From: Rubellimicrobium arenae
Lineage (GTDB): Bacteria; Pseudomonadota; Alphaproteobacteria; Rhodobacterales; Rhodobacteraceae
Direction of reading: 5' to 3'
Assembly (NCBI RefSeq): GCF_017916295.1
Contig: NZ_JAFMSS010000004.1
Location: 62,001-126,000 of the forward strand
Length of the DNA stretch: 64,000 nt
Shown here: piece by piece, positions 16,327 through 25,543 of the stretch
How positions within the stretch are numbered: the first letter of the stretch is position 1
How the letters are laid out: each line of letters opens with the position of its first letter
Translations under genes and position numbers: made by a program
Notes under the pieces: generated by a model
Told to the model about the DNA's origin: nothing
The model's database searches: none
The model's input: the letters and a program-made list of their open reading frames with translations, nothing else

Positions 16327-17499
16327 TTACTCCGTCGCTGCGGTGCCGGGGGTGGACGAGGGGGCGACCCGGCCCGGCGGATGCAGGGTGGGGCCGGGCG
16401 GCGACAGCGGCGTCCGGGCCCGGCGGCGGGCGAAGATGCGCTCGATCGGCATCCGCACCATGTTGTCCAGCGCGCCCGTGAACATGATCACCAGCGCCTG
16501 GATGACCACGATCATCTCGCGCGGGATGGCGAGGGTGAGGCCCAGTTCGCTTCCGCCCTGGTAGAGGATGCCGAACAGGATCGCGGCGAGGAACACGCCC
16601 AGCGGATGCGACCGGCCCATCAGCGCCACGGCGATGCCGATGAAGCCCGCCCCCTCGACGGCGTTGAGGATCAGGCGCTCGGCCTCGCCCAGGGTGTTGT
16701 TGATCGCCATCATCCCGGCCAGCGCGCCCGAGATCAGCATGGTCACCATGATGATCTTGGTCGAGCCGATGCCAGCGTAGCGCGCCGCCCCTTCGGAGAA
16801 GCCGAAGGCGCGGATCTCGTAGCCGAGCCGCGTCTTCCAGATCAGCAGCCAGACGGCCAGGCAGGCCAGGATCGCGATGAAGAAGGTGATGTTCGCGGGC
16901 GTGCCGCGGAACAGGATCGTTTCCCCGAAGGAGAACATGTCCCGGAAGGACGGGATGTGCGTCGCCTCGGGAAAGGAGGCGGTCGCGGTTTCCATGGTCC
17001 CGGCGGGCTTCAGCGGCCCCACGAGAAGGTAGTTGAGCAGGGCGGCGGCGATGAAGTTGAACATGATCGTCGTGATGACGATGTGGCTGCCCCGCCGGGC
17101 CTGCAGGACGGCCGGGATCGCCGCCCAGGCCGCCCCGAAGGCCGCCGAGGCCACCATCGCGGCCAGCAGCGCCAGCGACCAGTGCGGCCAGGGGATGTAG
17201 AGCGCGATCAGCGCCACCCCGAGCCCGCCGATCACCGCCTGCCCCTCGCCGCCGATGTTGAACAGGCGCGCGTGGTTGGCGACGGCCACGGCCAGGCCCG
17301 TGAACATGAAGTTCGTCGCGTAATACAGGGTGTAGCCCCAGCCGTAGGTCGAGCCGACCGAGCCCGACACCATGATCTTGAGCGCCTCCCACGGGTTCTG
17401 CCCGATGGCGAGGATGACGAGGGCCGAGATGACGGCCGCCAGCAGCAGCGAGATCAGCGGGACGAGGAGGACGTCGGCCCAGCGTGGCATGCGGTCCAT
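16327..17499 (-). CDS. nucleoside ABC transporter permease 1 (YufP-like)
   Basis: A 390-residue membrane protein of the same BPD_transp_2 family. LFNIGGEGQAVIGGLG is the counterpart of the GLEGKM motif in permease 2, and GFSEGAARYAGIGSTK is the coupling segment. The last 40 residues are Pro/Arg-rich and probably cytosolic. The start ATG overlaps the ATPase stop by one base (TGATG), implying coupling. A much longer frame fused to the ATPase region is a frame shadow and was ignored. Confidence 0.92.
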   Translation of the reverse strand: MDRMPRWADVLLVPLISLLLAAVISALVILAIGQNPWEALKIMVSGSVGSTYGWGYTLYYATNFMFTGLAVAVANHARLFNIGGEGQAVIGGLGVALIALYIPWPHWSLALLAAMVASAAFGAAWAAIPAVLQARRGSHIVITTIMFNFIAAALLNYLLVGPLKPAGTMETATASFPEATHIPSFRDMFSFGETILFRGTPANITFFIAILACLAVWLLIWKTRLGYEIRAFGFSEGAARYAGIGSTKIIMVTMLISGALAGMMAINNTLGEAERLILNAVEGAGFIGIAVALMGRSHPLGVFLAAILFGILYQGGSELGLTLAIPREMIVVIQALVIMFTGALDNMVRMPIERIFARRRARTPLSPPGPTLHPPGRVAPSSTPGTAATE

Positions 17500-19064
17500 C
17501 AGGCGGTCCCTTCGGTGATGCCGGCCATCAGGAGGCCGAGTTCGTTGGCGTCGGTGTCGGCGGCGATCTTCTCGCCCATGATGCGGCCGTCGAACATGAC
17601 GGCGATGCGGTCCGACAGGGACAGGATCTCGTCCAGCTCGACGCTGACGAGGAGGATGGCCTTGCCCTGGTCGCGCAGCGCGACGATCTGCTTGTGGATG
17701 AACTCGATGGCGCCGATGTCGACGCCCCGCGTGGGCTGGCCGATGAGCAGCAGGTCCGGGCCGGACTCGATCTCGCGGGCGACGACGATCTTCTGCTGGT
17801 TCCCGCCCGAGAAGTTCTTGGCGGCCAGCATGGGGTTCGGGGGCCGGACGTCGAAGCGCTGCATCTTGTCGGCGGTGTCGGCCTTCATGGCCGCCTGGTC
17901 CATCATCGCGCCGCGGCCGTAGGCGTCCCGGTGATGGTAGCCCAGGGCGATGTTCTCCCAGGCGGCGAAGTCCAGAATGAGCCCCGCCTGCTGGCGATCC
18001 TCGGGGACGTGGCCGATGCCCGCGTCCCGGCGGTCCCGCGCGTCCTCGTGGCCCGCGATGTCGATGGGACGGCCCTTCACCCGGACGGTCCCGGTGCCCT
18101 TCATGTAGCCGCCCAGCACCTCGAGCAGCTCGCTCTGGCCGTTGCCGGCGACCCCGGCGATGCCCAGGATCTCGCCCGCGCGGACGGCGAGGGAGACGCC
18201 CTTGAGCCGCTCGACGCCCTTGGCGTCGACCACGCGGAGGTTGTCGATCTCCAGCACCGGCGCGCCGGGCTCTGCGGGCGTCTTGTCCACGCGGAGCAGC
18301 ACCTTGCGCCCCACCATCAACTCGGCGAGCTGGGCGGGGTTGGTGTCGCGCGTGGCCACGGTGGCCGTCATCTCGCCGCGGCGCATGACCGACACGGTGT
18401 CGGTGATGTCCATGATCTCGCGCAGCTTGTGGGTGATGAGGACGATGGTCTTTCCCTGCGCCTTGAGGTTGCGCAGGATGCGGAACAGGTGGTCGGCCTC
18501 GGGCGGGGTGAGCACGCCCGTGGGCTCGTCGAGGATGAGGATGTCGGCGCGGCGGTAGAGGGCCTTGAGGATCTCGACCCGCTGCTGGAAACCCACGCCG
18601 ATCTCTTCGATCCGGGCGTCGGGATCGACGTCGAGCTCGTACTCCTCGGCCAGCTGCCGGAGCTGGGCGCGCGCCTTGGCCAGCGACGGCCGCAGCAGGG
18701 CGCCATCCTCGGCCCCCAGGACGACGTTCTCGAGGACGGTGAAGTTCTCGACCAGCTTGAAGTGCTGGAACACCATGCCGATCCCGGCGCGGATCGCGGC
18801 CTGGGAGTCGGGGATCAGCGTCCTGCGGCCGTTGATGAAGATCTCGCCGGAGTCGGCGTGGTAGAAGCCGTAAAGGATCGACATGAGCGTCGATTTCCCG
18901 GCCCCGTTCTCGCCGATGATGCCATGGATGGTGCCGGGCATCACCCGGATGGAGATGTCCTTGTTGGCCTGCACGGGGCCGAAGGCCTTGGAGATGCCGC
19001 GCAGCTCGATGGCGGGGGTGCCCTGCGACCCGCTCTGCGTCTGGACCTGGGGGGCGAGGCTCAT
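17499..19064 (-). CDS. nucleoside ABC transporter ATP-binding protein (double nucleotide-binding domain)
   Basis: A 521-residue ATPase with two tandem nucleotide-binding domains, as in sugar and nucleoside importers (YufO/RbsA-like). The first domain has Walker A GENGAGKST, a signature degenerated to VGFQQRVEILKAL, and Walker B DILILDEPTG. The second has GVAGNGQSE, SGGNQQKIVVARE and DLLLIGQPTRGVD. So the second signature is intact but its Walker B lacks the usual DEP, which is common in this family. MSLAPQVQTQ was chosen as start because AAAGGGTG precedes it; 16 more codons are open upstream. A hairpin separates it from the receptor gene. Confidence 0.93.
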   Translation of the reverse strand: MSLAPQVQTQSGSQGTPAIELRGISKAFGPVQANKDISIRVMPGTIHGIIGENGAGKSTLMSILYGFYHADSGEIFINGRRTLIPDSQAAIRAGIGMVFQHFKLVENFTVLENVVLGAEDGALLRPSLAKARAQLRQLAEEYELDVDPDARIEEIGVGFQQRVEILKALYRRADILILDEPTGVLTPPEADHLFRILRNLKAQGKTIVLITHKLREIMDITDTVSVMRRGEMTATVATRDTNPAQLAELMVGRKVLLRVDKTPAEPGAPVLEIDNLRVVDAKGVERLKGVSLAVRAGEILGIAGVAGNGQSELLEVLGGYMKGTGTVRVKGRPIDIAGHEDARDRRDAGIGHVPEDRQQAGLILDFAAWENIALGYHHRDAYGRGAMMDQAAMKADTADKMQRFDVRPPNPMLAAKNFSGGNQQKIVVAREIESGPDLLLIGQPTRGVDIGAIEFIHKQIVALRDQGKAILLVSVELDEILSLSDRIAVMFDGRIMGEKIAADTDANELGLLMAGITEGTA

Positions 19065-19088
19065 GCGGCACCCTTTCTTAGTGCGGAA

Positions 19089-19118
19089 GGGGCCGCGGCC
19101 GGTCCCGGCCACGGCCCC
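19089..19118 (-). promoter_or_regulatory. intercistronic hairpin between receptor and ATPase genes
   Basis: Arms of 13 nt (GGGGCCGCGGCCG / CGGCCACGGCCCC, one mismatch, 4-nt loop) lie between the BMP receptor stop and the ATPase start. There is no T run, so partial termination or 3'-end protection of the receptor mRNA is more likely than full termination. This layout commonly lets the periplasmic receptor be made in excess of the membrane parts. Confidence 0.5.
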
Positions 19119-19141
19119 CGGGGTCTGTCAGATGCCCGATG

Positions 19142-20137
<996 letters not shown>

Positions 20138-20188
20138 GCGTCTCCCAGTCCTTTTGTGGGGGCCGCCCAAGGCCCCAGTGCTGGCGCG

Positions 20189-20217
20189 ATCAAGCCGTGC
20201 CCCGAGGGGAGGGTCAA
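20189..20217 (-). promoter_or_regulatory. probable sigma-70 promoter of the nucleoside operon
   Basis: On the minus strand TTGACC and CTTGAT are separated by 17 bp. Transcription would begin near 20182, about 45 nt before the receptor start. The -35 box matches well and the -10 box only partly (3 of 6). Confidence 0.4.
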
Positions 20218-20250
20218 CTGGAATTTCCGTGCGTTGCGCGCGACGGCACG

Positions 20251-20664
20251 TCAGCCGAGCGGGCGGGCGAGGACCAGGGCCGCGACGGCCGGACCCGTCC
20301 TGCGCGCATAATAGGCGGGCCGCCGTCCGATGCGGCCATAGCCCCGCCCGTCATAGAGCGCGCGGGCCGGGAGGTTGTCCTCGGCCACCTCGAGAAAGGC
20401 CTGCCGGGCCCCCCGGGCGGCCGCGTCCGATTCGAAGGTGGCCAGGATCGCCGAGGCCAGACCCTGGCGGCGATGGGCCGGGTCGGTCGCGATGGTCAGG
20501 ACCTCGGCCTCGTCCAGGACCACGCGGCCCAGGAGGAAGGCCCGCCCGTCGCCCAGCAGCAGCGTGCCGGGCAGGTCCAGGAGGGCGGCGAACTCGGCCT
20601 CGGTCCAGGGCCGGTCCTCGCTGAAGGCGGCGGCATGGAGGCGGGCCAGCGCGGCGGGGGTCAT
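20251..20664 (-). CDS. rimI: GNAT acetyltransferase, ribosomal protein S18 N-acetyltransferase-like
   Basis: A 137-residue GNAT enzyme. The acetyl-CoA-binding motif is DPAHRRQGLASAIL near 74-87, followed by FLEVAEDNLPARALYDGRG, the typical RimI segment. The start overlaps the tsaB stop as ATGA. The nfuA-tsaB-rimI order supports RimI rather than a generic acetyltransferase, because tsaB-rimI pairs are widespread. The substrate is inferred, not shown by the sequence. Confidence 0.85.
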   Translation of the reverse strand: MTPAALARLHAAAFSEDRPWTEAEFAALLDLPGTLLLGDGRAFLLGRVVLDEAEVLTIATDPAHRRQGLASAILATFESDAAARGARQAFLEVAEDNLPARALYDGRGYGRIGRRPAYYARRTGPAVAALVLARPLG

Positions 20665-21311
20665 CCGGGCAGGATCACGGGCGCGGGGTCGCGCGGCGGC
20701 GCGGCGTCGGCGGCCCGAAGATAGAGGGGGGCGGGGCGGGGGTTGTCCCCTTGGCGACGCCGGAGGGCGATGCGCGCGGTCGCCACCGCGAGGGGGACCA
20801 AAGGCTCGGCGGCCATCCCGCCTGTACGGGCGGCCAGATCGTCCGCGGCATGGCCCACGCAGGGCGTGCCGGGCGGCAGGACCGGGAGGGGATCCTCGGG
20901 GCCGACCGTGAGGGGGCCGAAGGCGACCGGTCCGAACGCCTGGACATGCACCTGTCCAAGGCGGGCGTCCCGCGCGGCCAGCACGGCGTCGCGGCCCCAG
21001 GCCAGGGCTTCGAAGGCCGTGACGCCGATGGCCGGGATGCGCAGGCCAAGCGCCAGCCCCCGGGCCGCCGCCACCGCGATGCGGACGCCTGTGAAGTTGC
21101 CCGGACCCGTGCCGACGCCCAGCGCGGCCAGGTCGGCCCAAGTGGCGCCTTCTTCGCGCAGGATCCCCTCGAGCAGGGGGAGGAGGCGTTCGGCCTGGCC
21201 GGTGGCCATGGCCTCCTCGCGCGCGGCCAGGACGCGGTCACCCGACAGCAAAGCGGCCGCGCAATGCGCGGCCGATGTGTCGAAGGCGAGGATCAGGGGC
21301 TCAGGCCGCAA
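20661..21311 (-). CDS. tsaB: tRNA threonylcarbamoyladenosine biosynthesis protein TsaB
   Basis: TsaB partners TsaD in making the t6A base at position 37 of ANN-decoding tRNAs. The 216-residue protein has the N-terminal ASKHA fold: LILAFDTSAAHCAAALL and GVGTGPGNFTGVRIAVAAARGLAL near residues 67-90. The second ATPase lobe is degenerate, as expected for TsaB. The start appears to be a TTG that overlaps the nfuA end by 11 bp, with GAGG 9 nt upstream; no ATG is available close by. It is coupled to rimI by an ATGA overlap. Confidence 0.92.
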   Translation of the reverse strand: MRPEPLILAFDTSAAHCAAALLSGDRVLAAREEAMATGQAERLLPLLEGILREEGATWADLAALGVGTGPGNFTGVRIAVAAARGLALGLRIPAIGVTAFEALAWGRDAVLAARDARLGQVHVQAFGPVAFGPLTVGPEDPLPVLPPGTPCVGHAADDLAARTGGMAAEPLVPLAVATARIALRRRQGDNPRPAPLYLRAADAAPPRDPAPVILPG

Positions 21312-21864
21312 CCGGCCGAACCTCGGTCACTTCGGGGATGTAATGCCGCAGCAGGTTCTCGATCCCCATCTTGAGCGTCAGGGTCGAGGAGGGGCAGCCC
21401 GCGCAGGCCCCCTGCATGTGCAGGTAGACCACGCCGCGTTCGAAGCCGTGGAAGGTGATGTCGCCACCGTCCTGCGCCACCGCCGGACGGACGCGGGTGT
21501 CGAGCAGTTCCTTGATCTGCTCCACGATGGCGGAGTCCTCGCCGTCATGGACGGCATGGCCGGAGGCGGCGGAGGCGTTGCCCTCCATCACCGGCTGGCC
21601 GGACTGGTAATGGTCCATGATCGCGCCGAGCAGCGCCGGCTTGATGTGGTTCCAGTCCACCTCGGGCGCCTTGGTCACGGTCACGAAATCGCTGCCGAGG
21701 AACACGCCAGTCACGCCGTCGACGCCGAACAGGCGCCGGCCCAGGGGCGAGGTCTGCGCCGACGGCGCATCGGGGAAGTCGGCCGTGCCCTGGCCCAGCA
21801 CGGATTCCCCGGGCAGGAACTTGAGCGTGGCGGGGTTGGGCGTGGATTCGGTCTGGATGAACAT
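21301..21864 (-). CDS. nfuA: NfuA-type iron-sulfur scaffold/carrier protein
   Basis: A 187-residue Fe-S carrier that passes 4Fe-4S clusters to apoproteins. The N-terminal domain (residues 1-90, FIQTESTPNPATLKFLPGE) is the Nfu_N domain. The C-terminal NifU-like domain has the cluster-binding CxxC at Cys154/Cys157 (GACAGCPSSTL). The middle has HDGEDSAIVEQIKELLDTRVRP. It is the first gene of nfuA-tsaB-rimI and has a good promoter 26-54 bp upstream. Confidence 0.94.
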   Translation of the reverse strand: MFIQTESTPNPATLKFLPGESVLGQGTADFPDAPSAQTSPLGRRLFGVDGVTGVFLGSDFVTVTKAPEVDWNHIKPALLGAIMDHYQSGQPVMEGNASAASGHAVHDGEDSAIVEQIKELLDTRVRPAVAQDGGDITFHGFERGVVYLHMQGACAGCPSSTLTLKMGIENLLRHYIPEVTEVRPVAA

Positions 21865-21889
21865 CGGGAGCCCCCTGGATCAGGGCCCC

Positions 21890-21918
21890 GATATGCGCCC
21901 TCGGGGCGGCTACGTCAA
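21890..21918 (-). promoter_or_regulatory. sigma-70 promoter of nfuA-tsaB-rimI
   Basis: On the minus strand TTGACG and CATATC are separated by exactly 17 bp. The predicted start of transcription is near 21883, giving a leader of about 20 nt before the nfuA ATG. It is one of the clearest promoter matches in the window. Confidence 0.55.
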
Positions 21919-21943
21919 GGATTTGGAACCATTCTAAATCGAA

Positions 21944-21966
21944 GGGGCGCCGGTCGACGGCGCCCC
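21944..21966 (-). terminator. intrinsic terminator after the secreted hypothetical gene
   Basis: A perfect 9-bp GC-rich stem (GGGGCGCCG / CGGCGCCCC) with loop TCGAC on the minus strand is followed by TTCGATTTAG. It lies 35-57 bp after the stop of the gene at 22001 and just before the nfuA promoter. Confidence 0.65.
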
Positions 21967-22000
21967 TGGAGCATGTCGGCCGGGACGGTGTCCCGCGACG

Positions 22001-22426
22001 TCAGCCGCCGTTGTCGTTGTCGCTGCCGCTCGAGCTTTCGCCGCTCGGGGTGTCGCCGGAGCCGCCGCCGGCCTCGGCAGAGCCGATCTCGACCTCCTGC
22101 GCGGCGACATCCTGGCCGCCGACCACCAGCACCGCCTGCACGGCGCCGGCGTTGGGGCGCTGCAACAGCGTGATGCGGACGTTCTCATTGGCGCCGGCGG
22201 TGATCGGAGCGCTGCCCAGGACCTCGCCTTCGTTCTCGCCGGTGATGCGGCGGATCTGAACCTCGCCATCCGCGGTGGACGTCACCAGGGGCAGGACGAT
22301 CAGCGCGTTGTCGGCCTGGGCCGGGATGATGCCGAAAGCGTCCGAGGTCGCCAGGGTGTCCTGGGCCGTCGCCAGGCCAGCCGTGCCGATCAGGGCGGCA
22401 GCAGCCAGAATGACAAGCTTGTTCAT
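22001..22426 (-). CDS. secreted hypothetical protein with Gly/Ser/Asp-rich tail
   Basis: A 141-residue protein with a signal peptide (MNKLVILAAAALIGTAGLATAQ). The mature core of about 90 residues is beta-rich and repetitive in hydrophobicity (ALIVLPLVTSTADGEVQI, VRITLLQRP, VQAVLVVGGQDV). The last 25 residues are Gly/Ser/Asn/Asp-rich and probably disordered. There are no cysteines. I do not recognise a family. It stands alone between a CPBP gene and nfuA with its own terminator. Its GAGGAAAG ribosome binding site is strong. Confidence 0.75.
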   Translation of the reverse strand: MNKLVILAAAALIGTAGLATAQDTLATSDAFGIIPAQADNALIVLPLVTSTADGEVQIRRITGENEGEVLGSAPITAGANENVRITLLQRPNAGAVQAVLVVGGQDVAAQEVEIGSAEAGGGSGDTPSGESSSGSDNDNGG

Positions 22427-22551
22427 GTTGACTTTCCTCGTGTCGTGGTCCGCATCTCATGCGGTCGGGCAGGCAACGCAGCGCCCGGGGAATTGGTTTC
22501 CTGCCCCGCCGGCCGCGAGGGCGAATTTTTGAGATGCGGCCCGGTCGGCTG

Positions 22552-23172
22552 TCAGGACGGCGCTAGGCTGCGCGCGATCGTCCCGGCGAACAGGAACAGC
22601 GCCAGGCCCGCATGGGCCATGATCGCCGCGCCCAGCGTGCCGCTGGACAGGCGGGAGGCCGTCCAGACCCCTCCGAGCGCGAGGGGGCCGAAGACGGCGA
22701 GGGTGGGGGACAGGCCGGTCTCGACGTCGCGCATCCCGGTCCAGGCCAGGTGGAACGCCCAATAAAGCCCGAGGGCGAGCGCCGCCGCGCGCGGGCCGGG
22801 CCGTGGGATCAGGGCGCCGCGCCAGAACAGCTCCTCCAGGGTCGCGTGCAGCAGGGCCGCGAGGGCGGCGGCGACAAGGAGATGCGGCGGCAGCGGCGCA
22901 TCCCCCAGGAGCCGCAGCGTCACCGCACCCCAGGCCAGGACGGGGAGGGCAAGCATGACCGCGATGAGCCGTCCGGGCGGTTCGGCCGGGAGCAGGGCGC
23001 GGAGCCTGTGGGGATCGGCGCGCAGCGCCAGCGCCGCCCCGAGCCCGCCCCAGTAGACCATGAGCCCGAGCCCGGCCGCCACCAGGGGCGGCGTCACGGT
23101 CCCGAGCCAGGCCAGAACGGCGTAAAGGGCAGGGCCGCCCAGGAGCACCCCAAGGGCGAGCCGGGCGTCCAT
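22552..23172 (-). CDS. CPBP family intramembrane metalloprotease-like protein
   Basis: A 206-residue membrane protein with about six helices. It shows the CPBP (Abi/CAAX prenyl protease) motifs: EELFWRG at 113-119, with the metal-binding glutamates, and a histidine at 141 (AFHLAW). The third motif, normally HxxxN, appears as HAGLA, so the last asparagine is missing. It may be an active protease or a scaffold. It lies 3 bp after the universal stress protein stop and is probably cotranscribed with it. Confidence 0.82.
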   Translation of the reverse strand: MDARLALGVLLGGPALYAVLAWLGTVTPPLVAAGLGLMVYWGGLGAALALRADPHRLRALLPAEPPGRLIAVMLALPVLAWGAVTLRLLGDAPLPPHLLVAAALAALLHATLEELFWRGALIPRPGPRAAALALGLYWAFHLAWTGMRDVETGLSPTLAVFGPLALGGVWTASRLSSGTLGAAIMAHAGLALFLFAGTIARSLAPS

Positions 23173-23175
23173 GGC

Positions 23176-23631
23176 TCAGGTGATCGCCTCGAGCCGCTCC
23201 TTCGAGAGGTCGCCGGGCACGATGGTGATGGGCACGGGCAGCGTTCCGGCCTGCTTGGTCAGCGCGGTCACGAGCGGGCCGGGACCCTTGTTGTCGGTGC
23301 CCGCGCCCAGGACGAGGACGCCGATCTCCTCGTCGTCGCGGATCTGGGCCATGATCTCGGGCACGGCCTCGCCCTCGCGGATCACGAGCTCGGGGTCGAT
23401 GCCCTGGCGGTCGCGCATCCATTTGGCGAAGACCTCGAAATGGACCTCGATCCGCTCGCGGGCTTCTTCGCGCATGATGTCGCCCACGCCGATCCAGGCC
23501 CCGAAGTCGGCGGGCGAGATGATCGACAGGACCTGCACCGCGCCGCCGGTCTTGGCGGCGCGCATGGCGGCGAAGCGCATCGCGTTGAGGCATTCGCGCG
23601 TTTCATCAAGCACGACCAGGAATTTCCGCAC
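23176..23631 (-). CDS. universal stress protein (UspA family)
   Basis: A 151-residue single-domain Usp protein. It begins RKFLVVLDETRECLNAMRFAA, the usual first strand and helix. The C-terminal part has VLGAGTDNKGPGPLVT, a variant of the ATP-binding GxxGxxG-S/T motif, so nucleotide binding is uncertain. The start is a GTG at 23631; no ATG is close. It is upstream of the CPBP gene with a 3-bp gap. Confidence 0.88.
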   Translation of the reverse strand: MRKFLVVLDETRECLNAMRFAAMRAAKTGGAVQVLSIISPADFGAWIGVGDIMREEARERIEVHFEVFAKWMRDRQGIDPELVIREGEAVPEIMAQIRDDEEIGVLVLGAGTDNKGPGPLVTALTKQAGTLPVPITIVPGDLSKERLEAIT

Positions 23632-23739
23632 GCCCTGTCCCCCTTTGGCCGCGTGCGCGGACTGTGGCGGAAGGCCCGCCGGCTTGCAACGGTTGCCACC
23701 GGGCCAGCCGGATCAGCGCGCCGCGCGGGTCGGTGGAGG

Positions 23740-24759
23740 TCAGCCCCGGACCATCCCCACGATCTCGAGCGTCCGGTCCAGGATCGGAGCCGCGATGCCG
23801 CGCGCCCGTTCGGCCCCGCGGGCGAGGATGCGGTCGATCTCGGCGGGGTCGTTCATCATCCGCGCCATCTCGCCGGAGATGGGCGACAGCTTCTCGACGG
23901 CCAGTTCGGCGAGGGCGGGCTTGAACTGCCCCCAGCCTGCGCCGGGATGCCGGGCCAGCACCTCGGCCGGCGTGATCCCGGCCAGGGCGGCGTAGATCTC
24001 CACGAGGTTGCGCGCCTCGGGGCGGCCGTCCAGCTCCTCGACGGTCTCGGGCAGGGGGGCGGCGTCGGTGCGGGCCTTCTGGAACTTTCGGGCGATGGTG
24101 TGGGCGTCATCGGTCATGTTGATGCGCTCCATGTCCGATTCCCCGGACTTGGACATCTTCTTGGTGCCGTCGCGAAGGTTCATGACCCGCATGGCCGGCC
24201 CCTCGATGACCGGCAGGGTCATGGGGAAGAAGTCCACCTTGTAGTCGTGGTTGAACTTGGCCGCGATGTCGCGCGTCAGCTCGACGTGCTGCTTCTGGTC
24301 CTCGCCCACGGGGACGTGGGTGGCGTGGTAGAGCAGGATGTCGGCCGCCATCAGCGACGGATAGGCGTAAAGCCCGAGGCTCTGCGCCTCGGCGTTCTTG
24401 CCGGCCTTTTCCTTGAACTGGGTCATGCGGTTCATCCAGCCCAGGCGCGCCACGCAGTTGAGGATCCACGCGAGCTCCGCGTGCTGGGAGACCTGCGACT
24501 GGTTGAACAGGATCGACCTTTCCGGGTCGATGCCGGAGGCCAGGAAGCCGGCCGCGACTTCGCGGGTCGCGGCGCGCAGTTCGGCCGGGTCCTGCCAGAC
24601 GGTGATCGCGTGGAGGTCCACGACGCAGTAGATCGTCTCGAACTCCTGGCCCTGCATCTCCACGAAGCGCTTGATCGCGCCGAGGTAGTTGCCGAGCGTG
24701 AGCCCGCCCGAGGGCTTGATGCCCGAGAAGACACGGGGCGTGAAACGGGCGTCTTGCAT
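23740..24759 (-). CDS. trpS: tryptophanyl-tRNA synthetase
   Basis: A class I aminoacyl-tRNA synthetase that charges tRNA-Trp. The 339-residue length fits the bacterial enzyme. The HIGH-like motif is GIKPSGGLTLGNY near residues 13-25 and the KMSKS motif is KKMSKSGES near 206. The open frame extends 70 codons upstream, but MQDARFTPRVFSG is the family start and the extension would overlap the divergent rhomboid gene. It appears to be a single-gene unit. Confidence 0.96.
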   Translation of the reverse strand: MQDARFTPRVFSGIKPSGGLTLGNYLGAIKRFVEMQGQEFETIYCVVDLHAITVWQDPAELRAATREVAAGFLASGIDPERSILFNQSQVSQHAELAWILNCVARLGWMNRMTQFKEKAGKNAEAQSLGLYAYPSLMAADILLYHATHVPVGEDQKQHVELTRDIAAKFNHDYKVDFFPMTLPVIEGPAMRVMNLRDGTKKMSKSGESDMERINMTDDAHTIARKFQKARTDAAPLPETVEELDGRPEARNLVEIYAALAGITPAEVLARHPGAGWGQFKPALAELAVEKLSPISGEMARMMNDPAEIDRILARGAERARGIAAPILDRTLEIVGMVRG

Positions 24760-24829
24760 GGGAATGTCCGCTGGCCTTGAGGATCGGGCTCGATTAACGG
24801 GGGCTCCGCCAACCGTCAAGGAGACGCCC

Positions 24830-25543
24830 ATGGCCCGATCCTTTCTCAAGCCGCTGCCGGATCCCAGCCCGGGCGAACGGCCCGTGAATCCGGTGCCCCC
24901 GGTCGTGGTGGCGCTCTTCCTCGTGATCATGGGGATCGAGGCGGCCCTGAGCCTGGGCGGCACCGGCATGGTCGGGGGACCGGCGGCGGTGGGATGGCGC
25001 GTGGCGCTGATCGACCGGTTCGCCTTTTCGCCCGCCGTGTTCGACTACGTCGTGGAGGGCGGCCGGCGCGAGGCCGGCTTCCTCATCCGCTTCGTGAGCT
25101 ACGCCTTCGTGCATGGAAGCGTCACCCACGCCCTGTTCGCCGGCGCCCTGCTGCTCGCCCTGGGCAAGTTCGTGGGCGAGGGGATGGGGCAGCTCGCGGC
25201 GCTGGCCGTGTTCCTCCTGTCGACGGTCGGGGGGGCCGTGGCGTTCGGGGCGCTGCTGGACGGGCTGGTGCCGCTCTTCGGCTGCTACCCGGGGGTCTAC
25301 GGGCTGATCGGGGCCTTCACCTACCTGCTCTGGCTGCGGCTCGGGCTCGCGGGGGAGAACCGGCTCCGGGCGTTCCGGCTGATCGGCACGCTGCTCGCCT
25401 TCCAGCTCCTGTTCGGGATGCTGTTCGGGGCCAACCCGATCTGGGTGGCCGATGTCGGCGGCTTTGTCGTGGGCCTGGCGGTGGCCACGATCCTGGCGCC
25501 GGGGGGATGGGCGGCGCTCCGGGCGCGGCTGCGGGCCCGCTAG
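24830..25543 (+). CDS. rhomboid-family membrane protein lacking catalytic residues (pseudoprotease)
   Basis: A 237-residue protein with the six-helix rhomboid layout: a helix near residues 25-42, then FVHGSVTHALFAGALLL, and the loop after GKFVGEGMG. The active-site serine motif GxSG is replaced by GCYPG (Tyr153). The catalytic histidine position, usually AHxxG, is ADVGG (Asp208). The oxyanion asparagine position is Ala104, while His100 remains. So it should not cleave peptide bonds. The ATG at 24830 has AAGGAG 6 nt upstream; the open frame continues further but without a ribosome binding site. It is divergent from trpS and convergent with murJ, sharing a CTAG stop. Confidence 0.85.
   Translation: MARSFLKPLPDPSPGERPVNPVPPVVVALFLVIMGIEAALSLGGTGMVGGPAAVGWRVALIDRFAFSPAVFDYVVEGGRREAGFLIRFVSYAFVHGSVTHALFAGALLLALGKFVGEGMGQLAALAVFLLSTVGGAVAFGALLDGLVPLFGCYPGVYGLIGAFTYLLWLRLGLAGENRLRAFRLIGTLLAFQLLFGMLFGANPIWVADVGGFVVGLAVATILAPGGWAALRARLRAR

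Noticed and set aside
14362..17922. A 1,186-codon open frame on the plus strand
   Set aside because: It is antisense to the nucleoside importer genes and contains only Arg/Gly/Asp/His-rich sequence.
16327..19071. A 914-codon frame fusing permease 1 to the ATPase region
   Set aside because: Residues upstream of the permease are the wrong frame of the ATPase gene; the TGATG junction gives two separate genes.
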